A DNA stretch of 64,000 nucleotides from CAVYOD01 sp963770045. Its GTDB lineage: Bacteria > Acidobacteriota > Aminicenantia > Aminicenantales > CAVYOD01. The DNA lies in the NCBI GenBank assembly GCA_963770045.1, contig CAVYOD010000029.1, positions 62,001-126,000 of the forward strand, read 5' to 3'. The position numbers and the translations under genes are program-made. Each line of letters opens with the position of its first letter. The stretch's first letter is position 1. Of this stretch, positions 28,449 through 37,948 are shown in pieces. Below the pieces are notes generated by a model. The model worked only from the letters and a program-made list of their open reading frames with translations, did not search any database and had not been told where the DNA came from.

Positions 28449-29835
28449 TCAGTGGGGCAGGCCGAAAACATAATACACCAGACAAAGCAAGCCCAAAACG
28501 ATGGATCCGCCGTTGAGCTGTTTCCGTTTCCCCGCCAGGAGTTTGAAGATGGGGTACAGGACGAGCCCGGCCGTCAGACCCATTGGCGATGTTGTAGGTA
28601 AAAATCATGATCACAATCGTGGCGAACGAGGGGACCACTTCCGTGAGGTCCTCAAAATCAATTCTTTTGACGGAGCCGATCATGAGCACTCCCACGGCGA
28701 TGAGCGCCGGCCCGTAGGCATAGCGCAGACGCTGCAGAGGCTCGATCAAAGGAATGAAAAAGAGTGAAACAACGAATAAGAACGCCGTCGTGACAGCCGC
28801 GAGTCCGGTCCTGGCGCCTTCCCGGATGCCGGTCGCCGATTCGATGTAAGCCCCGCTGGTCGATGTCCCGACCAGGGCGCTGAACATGCAGGCCGCGGCG
28901 TCAACCATCATGGGGCGTTCGATCCTGGGGAAGTTTCCTTTTTCGTCGAGCATGTTGCCGGCCGCGCCGACGCCGACAAGAGTCCCCAGGGTGTCGAGGA
29001 ATCCCATCAGAAAAAGCGTCAGCAGGATGGGCAAGACGCTCAACTTCAGCATCCCCAGGATATCGAGCTTGAGGGCGATGGCCCCCAGGCTGAACTCGCC
29101 GACGAAAGGGAGTGCGAGCACAGCCCGCGGCGCTTCACCCACTCCCGCCAGAAATCCCAGAACAGCGGTGGCCGCTATTCCCAACAGGATTCCGCCGCGG
29201 ATTCTGCGCTGCAACAGGATGCTGATCAGGAGAAAACCGAAGATCGCCAGGAGGACCCGGGGAGACCGAAGGTTCCCGATCTTGACCGGCACGTCCGGCG
29301 CCGAGAGCACCGAAGCGTTTCCCCGGATCAGAGCCTGAGGCGGCATCCCGGCCACGGAACTGGTCACGATCCCAGTTTCGTAGAGGCCAATAAAAGCCAG
29401 GAACAGCCCGATCCCCACGGCGAAGCTGTGCTTCAGGCTCGAAGAGATGGAGTTCGCCAGCCAGGAGCGGATTCGCAACAGGGTGATCAGCGCGAAGGCC
29501 AGCCCGCTTATGAACACAGCTCCCAATCGCTGCTGCCAACCGATACCCATCATGGCCAGTCCGAAGGCGATAAAGGCGTTCTCCCCCATATATGGTGCCA
29601 CCGCGATCGGTCGGTTTGCATAGATACCCATCATAAGGGAGCCAAAGGCCGCCGCCAGGATCGTCGCTACAGTACTCGGTCCTTGCGGAATTCCGGCGAA
29701 GCTCAGGATGGCCGGGTTGACGACGATGATATAAGCCATCGTGATAAAGGTGGTCGCCCCCCCCAAAATTTCGGTCCGGATGGTTGTCCCGTTCTCTCGC
29801 AGTTTGAAGAGTCGCTCTGCTACCCTTTTGTCCAT
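28449..29835 (-). CDS. NCS2 family purine permease (AzgA/PbuG-like; frameshifted C-terminus)
   Basis: An inner-membrane transporter of about 460 residues for adenine, guanine or hypoxanthine. It opens 'MDKRVAERLFKLRENGTTIR' and 'ATTFITMAYIIVVNPAIL', then 'APYMGENAFIAF', the AzgA subfamily signature. 'LFLMGFLDTLGTLVGVGAAG' and 'GTSTSGAYIESATGI' are the substrate-site repeats. About 12-14 membrane segments are expected. The start is ATG 29835, because an upstream TTG at 29901 falls in the -35 box. One extra base near 28587 shifts the last 45 residues; correcting it yields 'NIANGLTAGLVLYPIFKLL' and a stop at 28449-28451. As given, the frame runs on to 28441. Confidence 0.9.
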
Positions 29836-29873
29836 CGCCGCTACGAATGTCTCAAGCTGATTTCTGAGGGAAA

Positions 29874-29901
29874 GATATATCCGGGAAAAGGCAGATGTCA
29901 A
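29874..29901 (-). promoter_or_regulatory. Promoter of the purine permease gene
   Basis: Read on the minus strand: TTGACA (29901-29896), 16-bp spacer, TATATC (29879-29874). It lies 38 bp upstream of the ATG at 29835 and supports that start over the TTG at 29901. Confidence 0.6.
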
Positions 29902-29953
29902 GCGGCCGGTGATTGCCTACAAGATAGGGCCTCCCATTTTCGGGACTTCAGCC

Positions 29954-32900
29954 TTATTTGAACTCAAATCTTTTCTCAACAAAGAGTCTCAGGCAAGCTT
30001 CGACGGCGGCAGGATCAAAAAGGGTCCCCTTCTTCCGAGAAATCTCATCCAGGGCCTTTTCGATTCCGAGGGCCGATCGATAAGGCCGGTGCGTCGCCAT
30101 GGCCTCGACAACATCAGCCACGCTCAAGATCTTCGCTTCCAGGAGGATGTCCTTGGCCAAGAGCGCTTGCGGATACCCGGAGCCGTCCAATCTTTCATGG
30201 TGTTGAAGGACAATTTCGGCGATCGGCCAAGGAAATTCTATCTCCTTCAATATTTCATAGGCGACCTTGGGGTGACTCTTTATCAGGCCGAATTCATTTT
30301 CGTTGATGCTTCCGGGTTTACTGAGGATTTCAGCAGGAACAGATATTTTTCCTATATCGTGAATGACTCCAGCCATGTAGACGCCTTCGATCTTGTCCTC
30401 AGGCAGGGGCATCTCAGTCGCGATGGCACGGGCGAGGTCGGCGACCCTCCTTTGATGGCCGGCCGTGTAAGGATCCCTCCATTCGACCGTCGAAGCCATG
30501 GCCTGCACGACGCCGGACATTGCTCTCTGCAGCTTTCCGTAGCTTTCTTCGAGCTTCAGTCCCGCTTCCCGGCTCTCTGTGACATCTTCAACGGTCCCCT
30601 CATAATACAGGACCCTTCCGTCTCTATCCCGGATGGCTTTCGCACTTTCCCGGACAAATATCGTCGTTCCGTCTTGTCTCGTCCAGGCGGATTCATAGCC
30701 TTTCACGATCCCTTCGTTTTCAATCTGCCGGCGAAACTCGCTGCGTGGATAATTGGGCTCATAGCCTCCCAGCTCCAAATTGCGTCGCGCGAGTTCGCTA
30801 AAACTCCTGAAACCCAACATACGAACAAGAGCCGGATTGGACAACAGGATCTGTCCTTCCGGCGTGGTCCGATAGATGCCAATCGTCGCATTCTCGAACA
30901 GGCTTCGGAACCTTTCCTCACTCTCCATCAGCGCCTTTTCCGCAAGCTTGCGCTCAGTGATATCTATGAACGCTCCTTCGTAGTGCACTATTCTTCCATC
31001 CCCGCCCCTGATGGCCCGGGCGCTATTCTTCACCCAGATGACAGTGCCGTCTCGCTTCTTCACCTGAGTTTCGAAGTCTTCGACGACACCATTCTTATCC
31101 ATCTGGATTTTCCATCGCTCGCGATCCTCCGGGTTCAGATAGTCAGAAACGGCGTCCAAATCCAGATGGGATCTGAGATCAGGATAGCCGAGCATCCTCA
31201 CCAAGGCGGGATTTGCGTCCAGGTTTTTTCCGGCGGGGGTGCTGCGGTAGAGTCCAACGGGCACGTTATCAAACAAGTGTCGGTACCGCTCCTCGCTTTG
31301 ACGGAGGGCTTTTTCTTTTGATTTCTGGTCGGTAATGTCACGGAGCACGGCCATGGTGAAAATCTCGTTATCCATTTCGTATGTGGAGACATGCACGTCC
31401 ATATCAAACTCTGAGCCGTCTTTTCTTAAGCCGCGTGTCTCGTAAAACGTGGGCGCGCCTTTTCTTTCGCCCCGGAGGCGGGTGTTCTCCTTGATCTGCC
31501 CGCGCTGGTCGGGTGCGATAACGGTTAAGAATGGGCTTTCCGGCTAATTCTCCATTTTGAGAGAAACCGAAGAGTTTCAGATAGGCAGGGTTGGCAAGAA
31601 CATGAATTCCCGCTTTTGAGACGCCGATCGGATCTACTGAATTCTCAAAAATAGCCCGGAATCTGATCTCGTTCCGGCGCAAGGCTTCGGCTGAATGTCT
31701 CTGATGCGTGATGTCATCATAGATCGCCAGGATTTCTCCTGAGGGAATCCTGCAAACATAATTTTCTTTCCAGCCAGAAATCCGATCATCTTTGTAGAGC
31801 CTGACCGGGCAATTTTCAGGATTTCCCGTCCTCCAGACCCGCCGAAAGACGTCGAACAGGCCAAATTCCTTGACTCCGGGGAAGACCTGTAACACCGACT
31901 TACCGAGGAGGTCTTTTTTGGCAATTCGCTCCGTTTTTTCAGCCGCCGGATTGAAGTCTTTGATGATGAAATCCTCACCGTTGTTGACGGCTTCGTAGAC
32001 GGCAACGCAGCCCTTCATCTGGTTGAAGACCTGCCGGAACCGCTCTTCGCTCGCTCTCAGAGCCCTTTCTATCTTTTTGCGCTCGGATATATCTCTCGCG
32101 ATTCCTTGGATGGCATAGGGCTCACCGTTGCGGTATAAGAGAGACGCGTTGGTCTCAACATCAACATATTCACCATTCTTGCGCTTCAGCCTGAATTCGG
32201 TGGGGCCTTTCTGTTGGCCGGTCCCTATGATCTCTTCAAGCGTTTGCATCACCAGAGCAATTTGGTCCTCGCTCAGCAATGAAGTAAACTTCAGGGAACA
32301 AATTTCCTCCCTCCCATAGCCAAGCAAGCTGAGGGCTGCATCATTCGCGTCAATAAATCTTCCCTCAAAGTCGTGGATATAGACGCAATCGAGCGAGCGG
32401 TCGAATAAGGACTTATAGCGCTCCTCGCTCTCCACGAGCGCCTTCATTGCTCCTATGCGGTCGGTTATGTCCCGAGCATAGATCGCGAACATCGTCACGC
32501 CGCCATTTCTGTCGAGAACAGGGTAGATGTTCGTCTCAAAATGCCGTCCTTGACGTTCATCCTCTAATCGAACGGCCTTTCGTGATTTCAGGACTTCATC
32601 ACAATAGGCCTTTCTAGCCTTAGCGACATCGGGGGGCAGAAAGTTAAAGATGCAACGGCCCTTAACTTCTTCCGCTCTCTTTCCTAATCTCTCGGCAGTT
32701 GTTTCGTTCAAGGCGAGAACGATTCCATCCCTGTCAGTCAAGAATACCGACTCGTCGGCTGCGTCCAGGATCGCTTGAGTGGCTTCCCCGCTCTCTCTCA
32801 GGTCCTCTTCCCTTTTTTTTCTATCGCTGATGTCGATCGATATCGTTTGCAGGGCCGGCTGCCCAAAATACTCAATCTTAATAGGAAAATGTTCCAGTTG

Positions 32901-33200
32901 ACGCACCTCGCCATTTTTTCGGAATAACCGGAATTCATACTTTGACTGAACCTCGTTTCCATTGAGGTCAATCTGGAGCAGTCCCAGAGCCTGCTCTCGA
33001 TCATCTGGATGAATGAGACGAACAATTTCATCCGGCGAAAATGCAACCAGCTCCGTGACGCTATAGCCAAGAATGTCAGCCAGCGCCTGATTGGCAAAGA
33101 CGATGCGCGCGTCTTGGATGATGCTTACGCCGACCTGAGAGTGTTCGGTTAAGGCCAGGAACGGATTGTTTTGCAGACTCGTTCTGATTTCTAGGGGCAT
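29954..33200 (-). CDS. Seven-PAS HD-GYP cyclic-di-GMP phosphodiesterase (frameshifted)
   Basis: A cytoplasmic sensor-effector of about 1,082 residues. Seven PAS/PAC modules are countable from repeated 'SEERYKSLFD'-type linkers and 'ITERK'-type PAC ends. A C-terminal HD-GYP domain (about 880-1080) follows, with 'TAGHQRRVADLA', 'HDIGKISVP' and 'HHERLDGSGYP'. HD-GYP enzymes hydrolyse cyclic di-GMP. No receiver domain and no membrane segment is seen, so the PAS array is probably the only input. A single extra base near 31523 (aacc for aac) splits the frame; correction gives 'KPILNVIAPDQRGQIKEN'. As given, the first part is read from 33200 to 31404 and the second from 31402. Confidence 0.88.
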
Positions 33201-33498
33201 CCTTTCGTTTCGTTTTTTCTTCTAACCGCCGAGTTTCTTTGATCATAGCGGTTTCTGACCGGTTAACCGAGTTCTAAGCCTCCGACCTTATTGTCGGCAC
33301 TGGAGGCGGATCTCGGAATCGCCTTTGAGAATGATTAAGGGGGTTAATTTTGGGGGCTTTTTATCCCCCCAAGAGGTGAGGACAGATCATCGAAGGCTGA
33401 GCTATGTTCCACCAAGAAACCGATTATTAACTTATTTTCAACTAAATAGCAGGCCCCGCCCGCAAAAGCGAGAATTCTTCTGAAGCAAAACATTAGCG
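33201..33498 (-). other. Intergenic region with one C/G hairpin
   Basis: No gene is recognisable. TTGGGGG (33350-33356) and CCCCCCAA (33365-33372) form a hairpin that might terminate the cyclase-family transcript. The A/T-rich remainder gives no further support. Confidence 0.3.
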
Positions 33499-34338
33499 CT
33501 AGGGTAAAATTGCAAAAAGACGGGCCGGAAAACCGGAACCCGCTTTGGGCTTGGGCCAAGTGCAGACCAAAAGCGCGCCCGCCTCAGGGACTTTGTCGAG
33601 ATTGGCGATGAGCTCAATCTGGAAGCGGTTGCTTTTCAGGACATAACTTTCACAGGAAAAGAACTCTCCGACTTGCGCAATAGCGGCATCGGAATCGATC
33701 GGCTCATGACCTATGGCCGTGACTCCCCGTTCATCAAATAAGAACTTGAGGGCCGGGATGGTCCAGCCCGGATAATGGGCTTGACCCTTCGCGTCCTTAT
33801 TATAAAAGGCATTGATATCGGAAAATCTCTTGTACCAGTCCGATCGCATCGCCACAAACGCCCCCTGGGGGATCCGTCCATGCCGGGTTTCCCATGTCTT
33901 TAAATCTTCCAGCACAAGTTGATAATCGGGATTTTTAAGGACCTTTTGGCTGCAATCGATGACGACCAAAGGCATCATCATTTCTTTCACCGGAATTTCA
34001 TCCAACATCCGCAAGCCTTTGTGAAAATGACCCGGTGGATCACAGTGGGTTCCGTATTGTCCGACATGGGAAAATATTTCAGCGATGAAGCCGTCCTTCT
34101 CATAAGTGTAAATAACCTTCCGGTCTTCCGAGGGGAAGCCGGGCCATCGGGGGATGCCCGGGGCAAAAGCATGAGTTAAATCCACGAATTTTCTTGGTTT
34201 GATCTTCGTTTCGAAGAGCTCCCAAAGAGAGAGATCATCTTTTTGGGCAAAAACTTGGTTTCTCATTGAAAGCAAGGTGAACATGAGAAAAAACGCAAAA
34301 CATATCGAAAGTAGAGAGTAGGTAAGTGTTTTCTTCAT
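33499..34338 (-). CDS. Secreted cyclase-family (kynurenine formamidase-like) hydrolase
   Basis: A 279-residue metal-dependent hydrolase of the cyclase family (PF04199). ATG 34338 has an excellent AGGGAGGT site and yields a signal peptide (about 1-32, 'MKKTLTYSLLSICFAFFLMF', cleavage near 'VFAQK'). The metal motif HxGxxGTHxDxPGH is present as 'HVGQYGTHCDPPGHFH' (about 97-112). 'VDLTHAFAPGIPRWPG' and 'TAIGHEPIDSD' are further family blocks. Members open formylkynurenine, isatin or lactone-like amides. Export is unusual compared with the cytosolic kynurenine formamidases but occurs in the family. It is the last gene before the candidate island; the natural substrate is unknown. Confidence 0.88.
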   Translation of the reverse strand: MKKTLTYSLLSICFAFFLMFTLLSMRNQVFAQKDDLSLWELFETKIKPRKFVDLTHAFAPGIPRWPGFPSEDRKVIYTYEKDGFIAEIFSHVGQYGTHCDPPGHFHKGLRMLDEIPVKEMMMPLVVIDCSQKVLKNPDYQLVLEDLKTWETRHGRIPQGAFVAMRSDWYKRFSDINAFYNKDAKGQAHYPGWTIPALKFLFDERGVTAIGHEPIDSDAAIAQVGEFFSCESYVLKSNRFQIELIANLDKVPEAGALLVCTWPKPKAGSGFPARLFAILP

Positions 34339-34387
34339 CCTAGACCTCCCTGTCCTCTGATTTCCCGAAGCTGCCGGTGCAAACGTT

Positions 34388-34430
34388 AACAAGAAACAAG
34401 ATAAGAGTCAAGAAAAGAGGTGGTGGCGGG
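34388..34430 (+). repeat. Left copy of an island-flanking direct repeat (tRNA 3'-end-like)
   Basis: Two contiguous blocks. Block A (34388-34412) matches 45991-46015 at about 21 of 25 positions. Block B (34413-34430, aaaagaggtggtggcggg) matches 46141-46158 at 17 of 18. The right block B contains the CCA and acceptor 3' end of an initiator tRNA-Met gene. This left copy looks like a tRNA 3' remnant, extending as tggtggcgggagggacttg. It may mark an old attachment site. Confidence 0.45.
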
Positions 34431-34484
34431 AGGGACTTGTGGAGTCGCTGAAGGACTTGGCTCTTGAGGGGAAAGGACAGGTCA

Positions 34485-34512
34485 TTGAAATTTCAAGTAT
34501 TGCGAGTATAAT
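34485..34512 (+). promoter_or_regulatory. Promoter for the PKS operon
   Basis: TTGAAA (34485-34490), 16-bp spacer and a perfect TATAAT (34507-34512). It is the only good promoter seen upstream of the run of plus-strand genes from 34712 to 44616. Confidence 0.6.
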
Positions 34513-34556
34513 TCAGGTATGCGTCTGAATTTTTGCACGCCACCGGCAGGTGAACT

Positions 34557-34688
34557 ATGGATGACAAATGGCTATCGGCTTCCTTAAAGGACGGTGAGCA
34601 GTGCGTCCGTGACAGTGGTCGTTGCTGCGGGAGTTATGTGCGCCCTGCCGTACGGCCAAAAAAGTCCTATGAGCTAATGTTTTGGTGA
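34557..34688 (+). CDS. Possible 43-residue Cys-containing peptide
   Basis: A small open frame behind AGG at 34548-34550 and the TATAAT promoter, starting 'MDDKWLSASLKDGEQC' and containing 'RCCG'. It has three Cys residues and no membrane segment. I do not recognise it; it may be a leader peptide or chance. The stop precedes the GNAT-like gene by 23 bp. Confidence 0.25.
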   Translation: MDDKWLSASLKDGEQCVRDSGRCCGSYVRPAVRPKKSYELMFW

Positions 34689-34711
34689 TAGCCTCTCGAA
34701 GGATATAAATC

Positions 34712-35834
34712 ATGGCCGGCATAGATATCATTACCGTTGAAAGAGAATCGGAGTTGAAGGACTTCATCGATCTTCCATGGAGGATTTATGCTGCGTACCC
34801 CAGATGGGTTCCTCCCCTTAAGAAGGAGGTTCGCCGGTTGCTGGACCCCGCCAGGCATCCTTTCTGGGAGTCTGCCGAGCGCGTCCTCTTTCTGGCCCGA
34901 CGCGGTTCGGAGACCGTGGGAAGGATCGCGGGCATCATCGACCGTGCTTATAACCAGTTCCACGGCGAAAAGATGGGCATTTGGGGGTTTTTCGAATGCG
35001 CCGATGATCAAGAGGCCGCGGCGGCCCTGTTCTCTTCCGTGGAGACGTGGGTGCGCCAGAAGGGGATGACCTTCATGCGAGGCCCGCTCAGCCCGTCCAC
35101 CAATTACGAGGTCGGGTTGCTCATTGAAGGATTCGATTATCCGCCTGCGTTGATGATGCCTTACCACCCGCCGTACTACTCAAGGTTGGTCGAATCGTGC
35201 GGTTTTGCCAAAGAGAAGGACCTGCTGGCCTTCTTGATAGAGGGCGATTACCAGCTTCCCGAGTGGATGGATAGCCTGGCCGGACGTATCGCCCAGAAAA
35301 AGGGCATCCACATCAAACGCATCAATCCAAAGGATGTGAGACGCCGAGTTTGACCTGATCAGGGAGATCTACAATGACAGCTGGTCGGGGAACTGGGGTT
35401 TTGTCCCGTTGAGCGATCATGAGATGCGGGACATTCAAAAGAACGTCATGCAATTCACGGATCCGGACCTGGCTTTCTTCATCTATTATGAGAACGAACC
35501 CGCCGCAGTGTGTGTGATCTTTCCCGACATGAATCCTTTCCTCAAGCGTCTCAACGGCCGGATCGGCGTGATGGGTTTGCTCAAGGCGCTCCTGTATCGG
35601 CGGGAAATCAAGGGAATGCGATTGCTGATGTTCGGGATCAAGGACAAGTACCGGCAGATGGGCATTCCCCTCTTGGCCTTCCACCACATCTATGAGGTCG
35701 TGAGGGAAAAAAAGAAATATCGTTATCTGGAGCTTGGCTGGACGCTGGAGGATAACGAGGCGATCAACTCATTGATAGAGGAAGCCGGCGCAAAGCTATA
35801 TAAGAGATATCGCATCTTCAGAAAGTCTTTATAA
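34712..35834 (+). CDS. GNAT-like acyltransferase of the YghO type (frameshifted)
   Basis: A protein of about 374 residues with an N-terminal region ('LPWRIYAAYPRWVPPLKKEV') and a GNAT-type fold spread over both halves ('RIAGIIDRAYNQFHGE', 'MRGPLSPSTNYEVGLLIEG', 'RLLMFGIKDKYRQMGI', 'YLELGWTLEDNEAINSLIEE'). I recognise it as the long GNAT-related family often called YghO or hypothetical; its reaction is not established. One extra base near 35335-35345 splits it; correction joins 'INPKD' to 'EFDLIREIYNDSW'. It is the first substantial gene of the PKS run, which makes an acyl-transfer or chain-release role attractive but unproven. Confidence 0.7.
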
Positions 35835-35876
35835 TGTAAACAGGTGAACGAACAGAGTTGAAACGGAGGTCGGGAT

Positions 35877-37948
35877 ATGTTGGTTGAGTATCGGGTTCCC
35901 ATCATCGCTTTCGTCTGGCGGCCTGAGGAGATCATCCCGCCGGTAACCCAAATGGCTCATCGAACGGGGAGCCGGGCGATCTTCGATTTTTCAATGATGG
36001 AGACGCAAGCCCTGCATTCTTTCCTGCGAAAGGCTGCCCCTGCTTGTCGCGTTGAGGATATCAAGATCTCTGCTGCCACCTTCATGGATCCATCTTTGGG
36101 GCGGTTGCTGAAGGAAACAGGAGTCCAGAACATCTGGGTCGAATGCCACCCCCAGTATTTCCGGGGGGATACTTCCGGCTTTCTCCAGAGATTGAGAGAA
36201 TTGTCGGAAAACACCGTTGTTTTCCAATCGTTGGAGACTTGGATATCCTGGCGACGATTTTGAAGGATCGTTCGGGAATTGGACGCATCGTCCTGAAAGG
36301 ATGCGAGGCCTCTGGATTCGTGAGCGGTGAAACAACCTGGCTTCTCTATTCGGCAGCCAAGGAAATGCTGCGCGATTCCGCGAAGTCTCCGGACATCCTC
36401 ATCTGGGGCGGCGTCTGGACGCCTGAGGCGGCAGCGGCATTTTTGTCCACAGGAGCCGCAGGTATAGTATTCGAGAGCGTCCATTGGCTGACGGACCTTG
36501 TGGCCATTGATGACCCCCAACGCCAGCAACTCGCCAAAATCCGCATGGATTCCACCTCACTGGTTGGCTTAGACATGCAGGTTCCTTGTCGACTTTTCAA
36601 TAAGGGGAACTCGGTGGCGTTCAAGGAGATCAAAGCGTTCGAGGACTCGCTGTGCAAAACAGATATCACGGAGGAAAGCCGCCGCTGCTTCGTCGACCAC
36701 GTGAATTCCATGTCCCGACAACCTCTGAAGAGCCATTTCACCAAAGACGAGGTCATCCCTCTGGGTGTGGAGGCTGCCTTTGCGGCGTCGTTTGCTGAGC
36801 GTTTTGGGGCCGGAACCGAAAAGGCCGTGAACGCCTTCATCGAAGAGATTCGAAACTTATGCCGCTCGGCTGAGGTGAAAAAGGATTGCTTTTTAGACAG
36901 CCCTTCAGCCAAGGAGCTGGGAACGAAATATCCATTTATCCAGGGCGCCATGTCCTCCATCACCGATATCCCGGAGTTTGCCGCGAGAATTGCTGATGCC
37001 GGAGGATTGCCGACGATCGCCCTTGGCCTGATGAATGCGGAGGCTCTTGATCGGAGACTGGGTCGTCTGCCAGAAGTCATGGGAGAGCGATCTTATGCCG
37101 TGAATATCATTTCTTTGGCGGAGAATCCTTTCCGGGAGACTCAGCTGGACTGGATAAAGAAAACCAAGCCCCGTTTTGTCTGGATCGCCGGAGGGGATAT
37201 CTCTCCCATAAGAGAATTGCTGGAATGTGGCATAGAGGTGGTTTATATCGCCCCGGATGAGGCCCTGCTGAAGCTTGCGCTGGAAGCGGGCGTGCGGTAC
37301 GTGGTCTGCGAGGGGTATGAGGCAGGCGGCCACGTGGGGCAACATAGTACACTGACCCTTGCCCAAATCGTGTTGGACCTCAAACGGCAAAAGCCAACCC
37401 TGTTCCAAAATTGTCGCGTGATACTTGCCGGGGGGATATTCAATCGTGAAACCGCATTCATGGCCGCCATGCTCGGCGCAGACGCCATCCAGATGGGCAC
37501 CGCCTATCTGGCCACACAGGAGATCGTTGAAACGGGCGCTATGACGGCACTCTATCAGCGGATGGTTCTGGAATCGTCTCCGGGGGGAACAGTCGTTACA
37601 GGTCGAAGCACCGGACTTCGGGTGCGGTCATTGAGGACACCGAGAGTGGCCGCTGTTTTATCTCTGGAGAGAAAATTTGCAGCGGGTCACCAGGATGAGA
37701 CCTCCTTCCGGACAAAAATGGAGGAGATGACGGCGGGGAGTCTCTTCGTTGCCGCCCGAGGTATGGATAAGCAAGGTAAGCCTCTGTCTGAACGGGCCTG
37801 TATGGAACGCGGGCAATTCATGAGCGGGGCCAGTGCCGGACTTATCAGTAAAGCACAGAAGTTGGAGTCCTTTCACCGCGAGTTGGCCGAAGGGGCTCTT
37901 GACCTGCATCAGCCATTTAAAGGGGCCAGTGAAGAAATTGACCTCTGA
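35877..37948 (+). CDS. Tandem nitronate-monooxygenase/PfaD-like enoyl reductase protein (frameshifted)
   Basis: A flavoprotein of about 690 residues built from two TIM-barrel halves of the 2-nitropropane dioxygenase family. The C-terminal barrel (about 345-650) is canonical: 'FIQGAMSSITDIPEFAARI', 'CEGYEAGGHVG' with the active His, and FMN-phosphate loop 'VILAGGIFNRETA' then 'GADAIQMGTAYLAT'. PfaD, the trans-acting enoyl reductase of PUFA synthases, belongs here. The N-terminal half has the same layout, but its 'EAGGH' equivalent reads 'CEASGFVSG' with no His, so it may be non-catalytic. One C is missing near 36222 (ttccaa for ttcccaa), which splits the frame. The PKS gene begins 20 bp before its stop. 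Confidence 0.83.
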
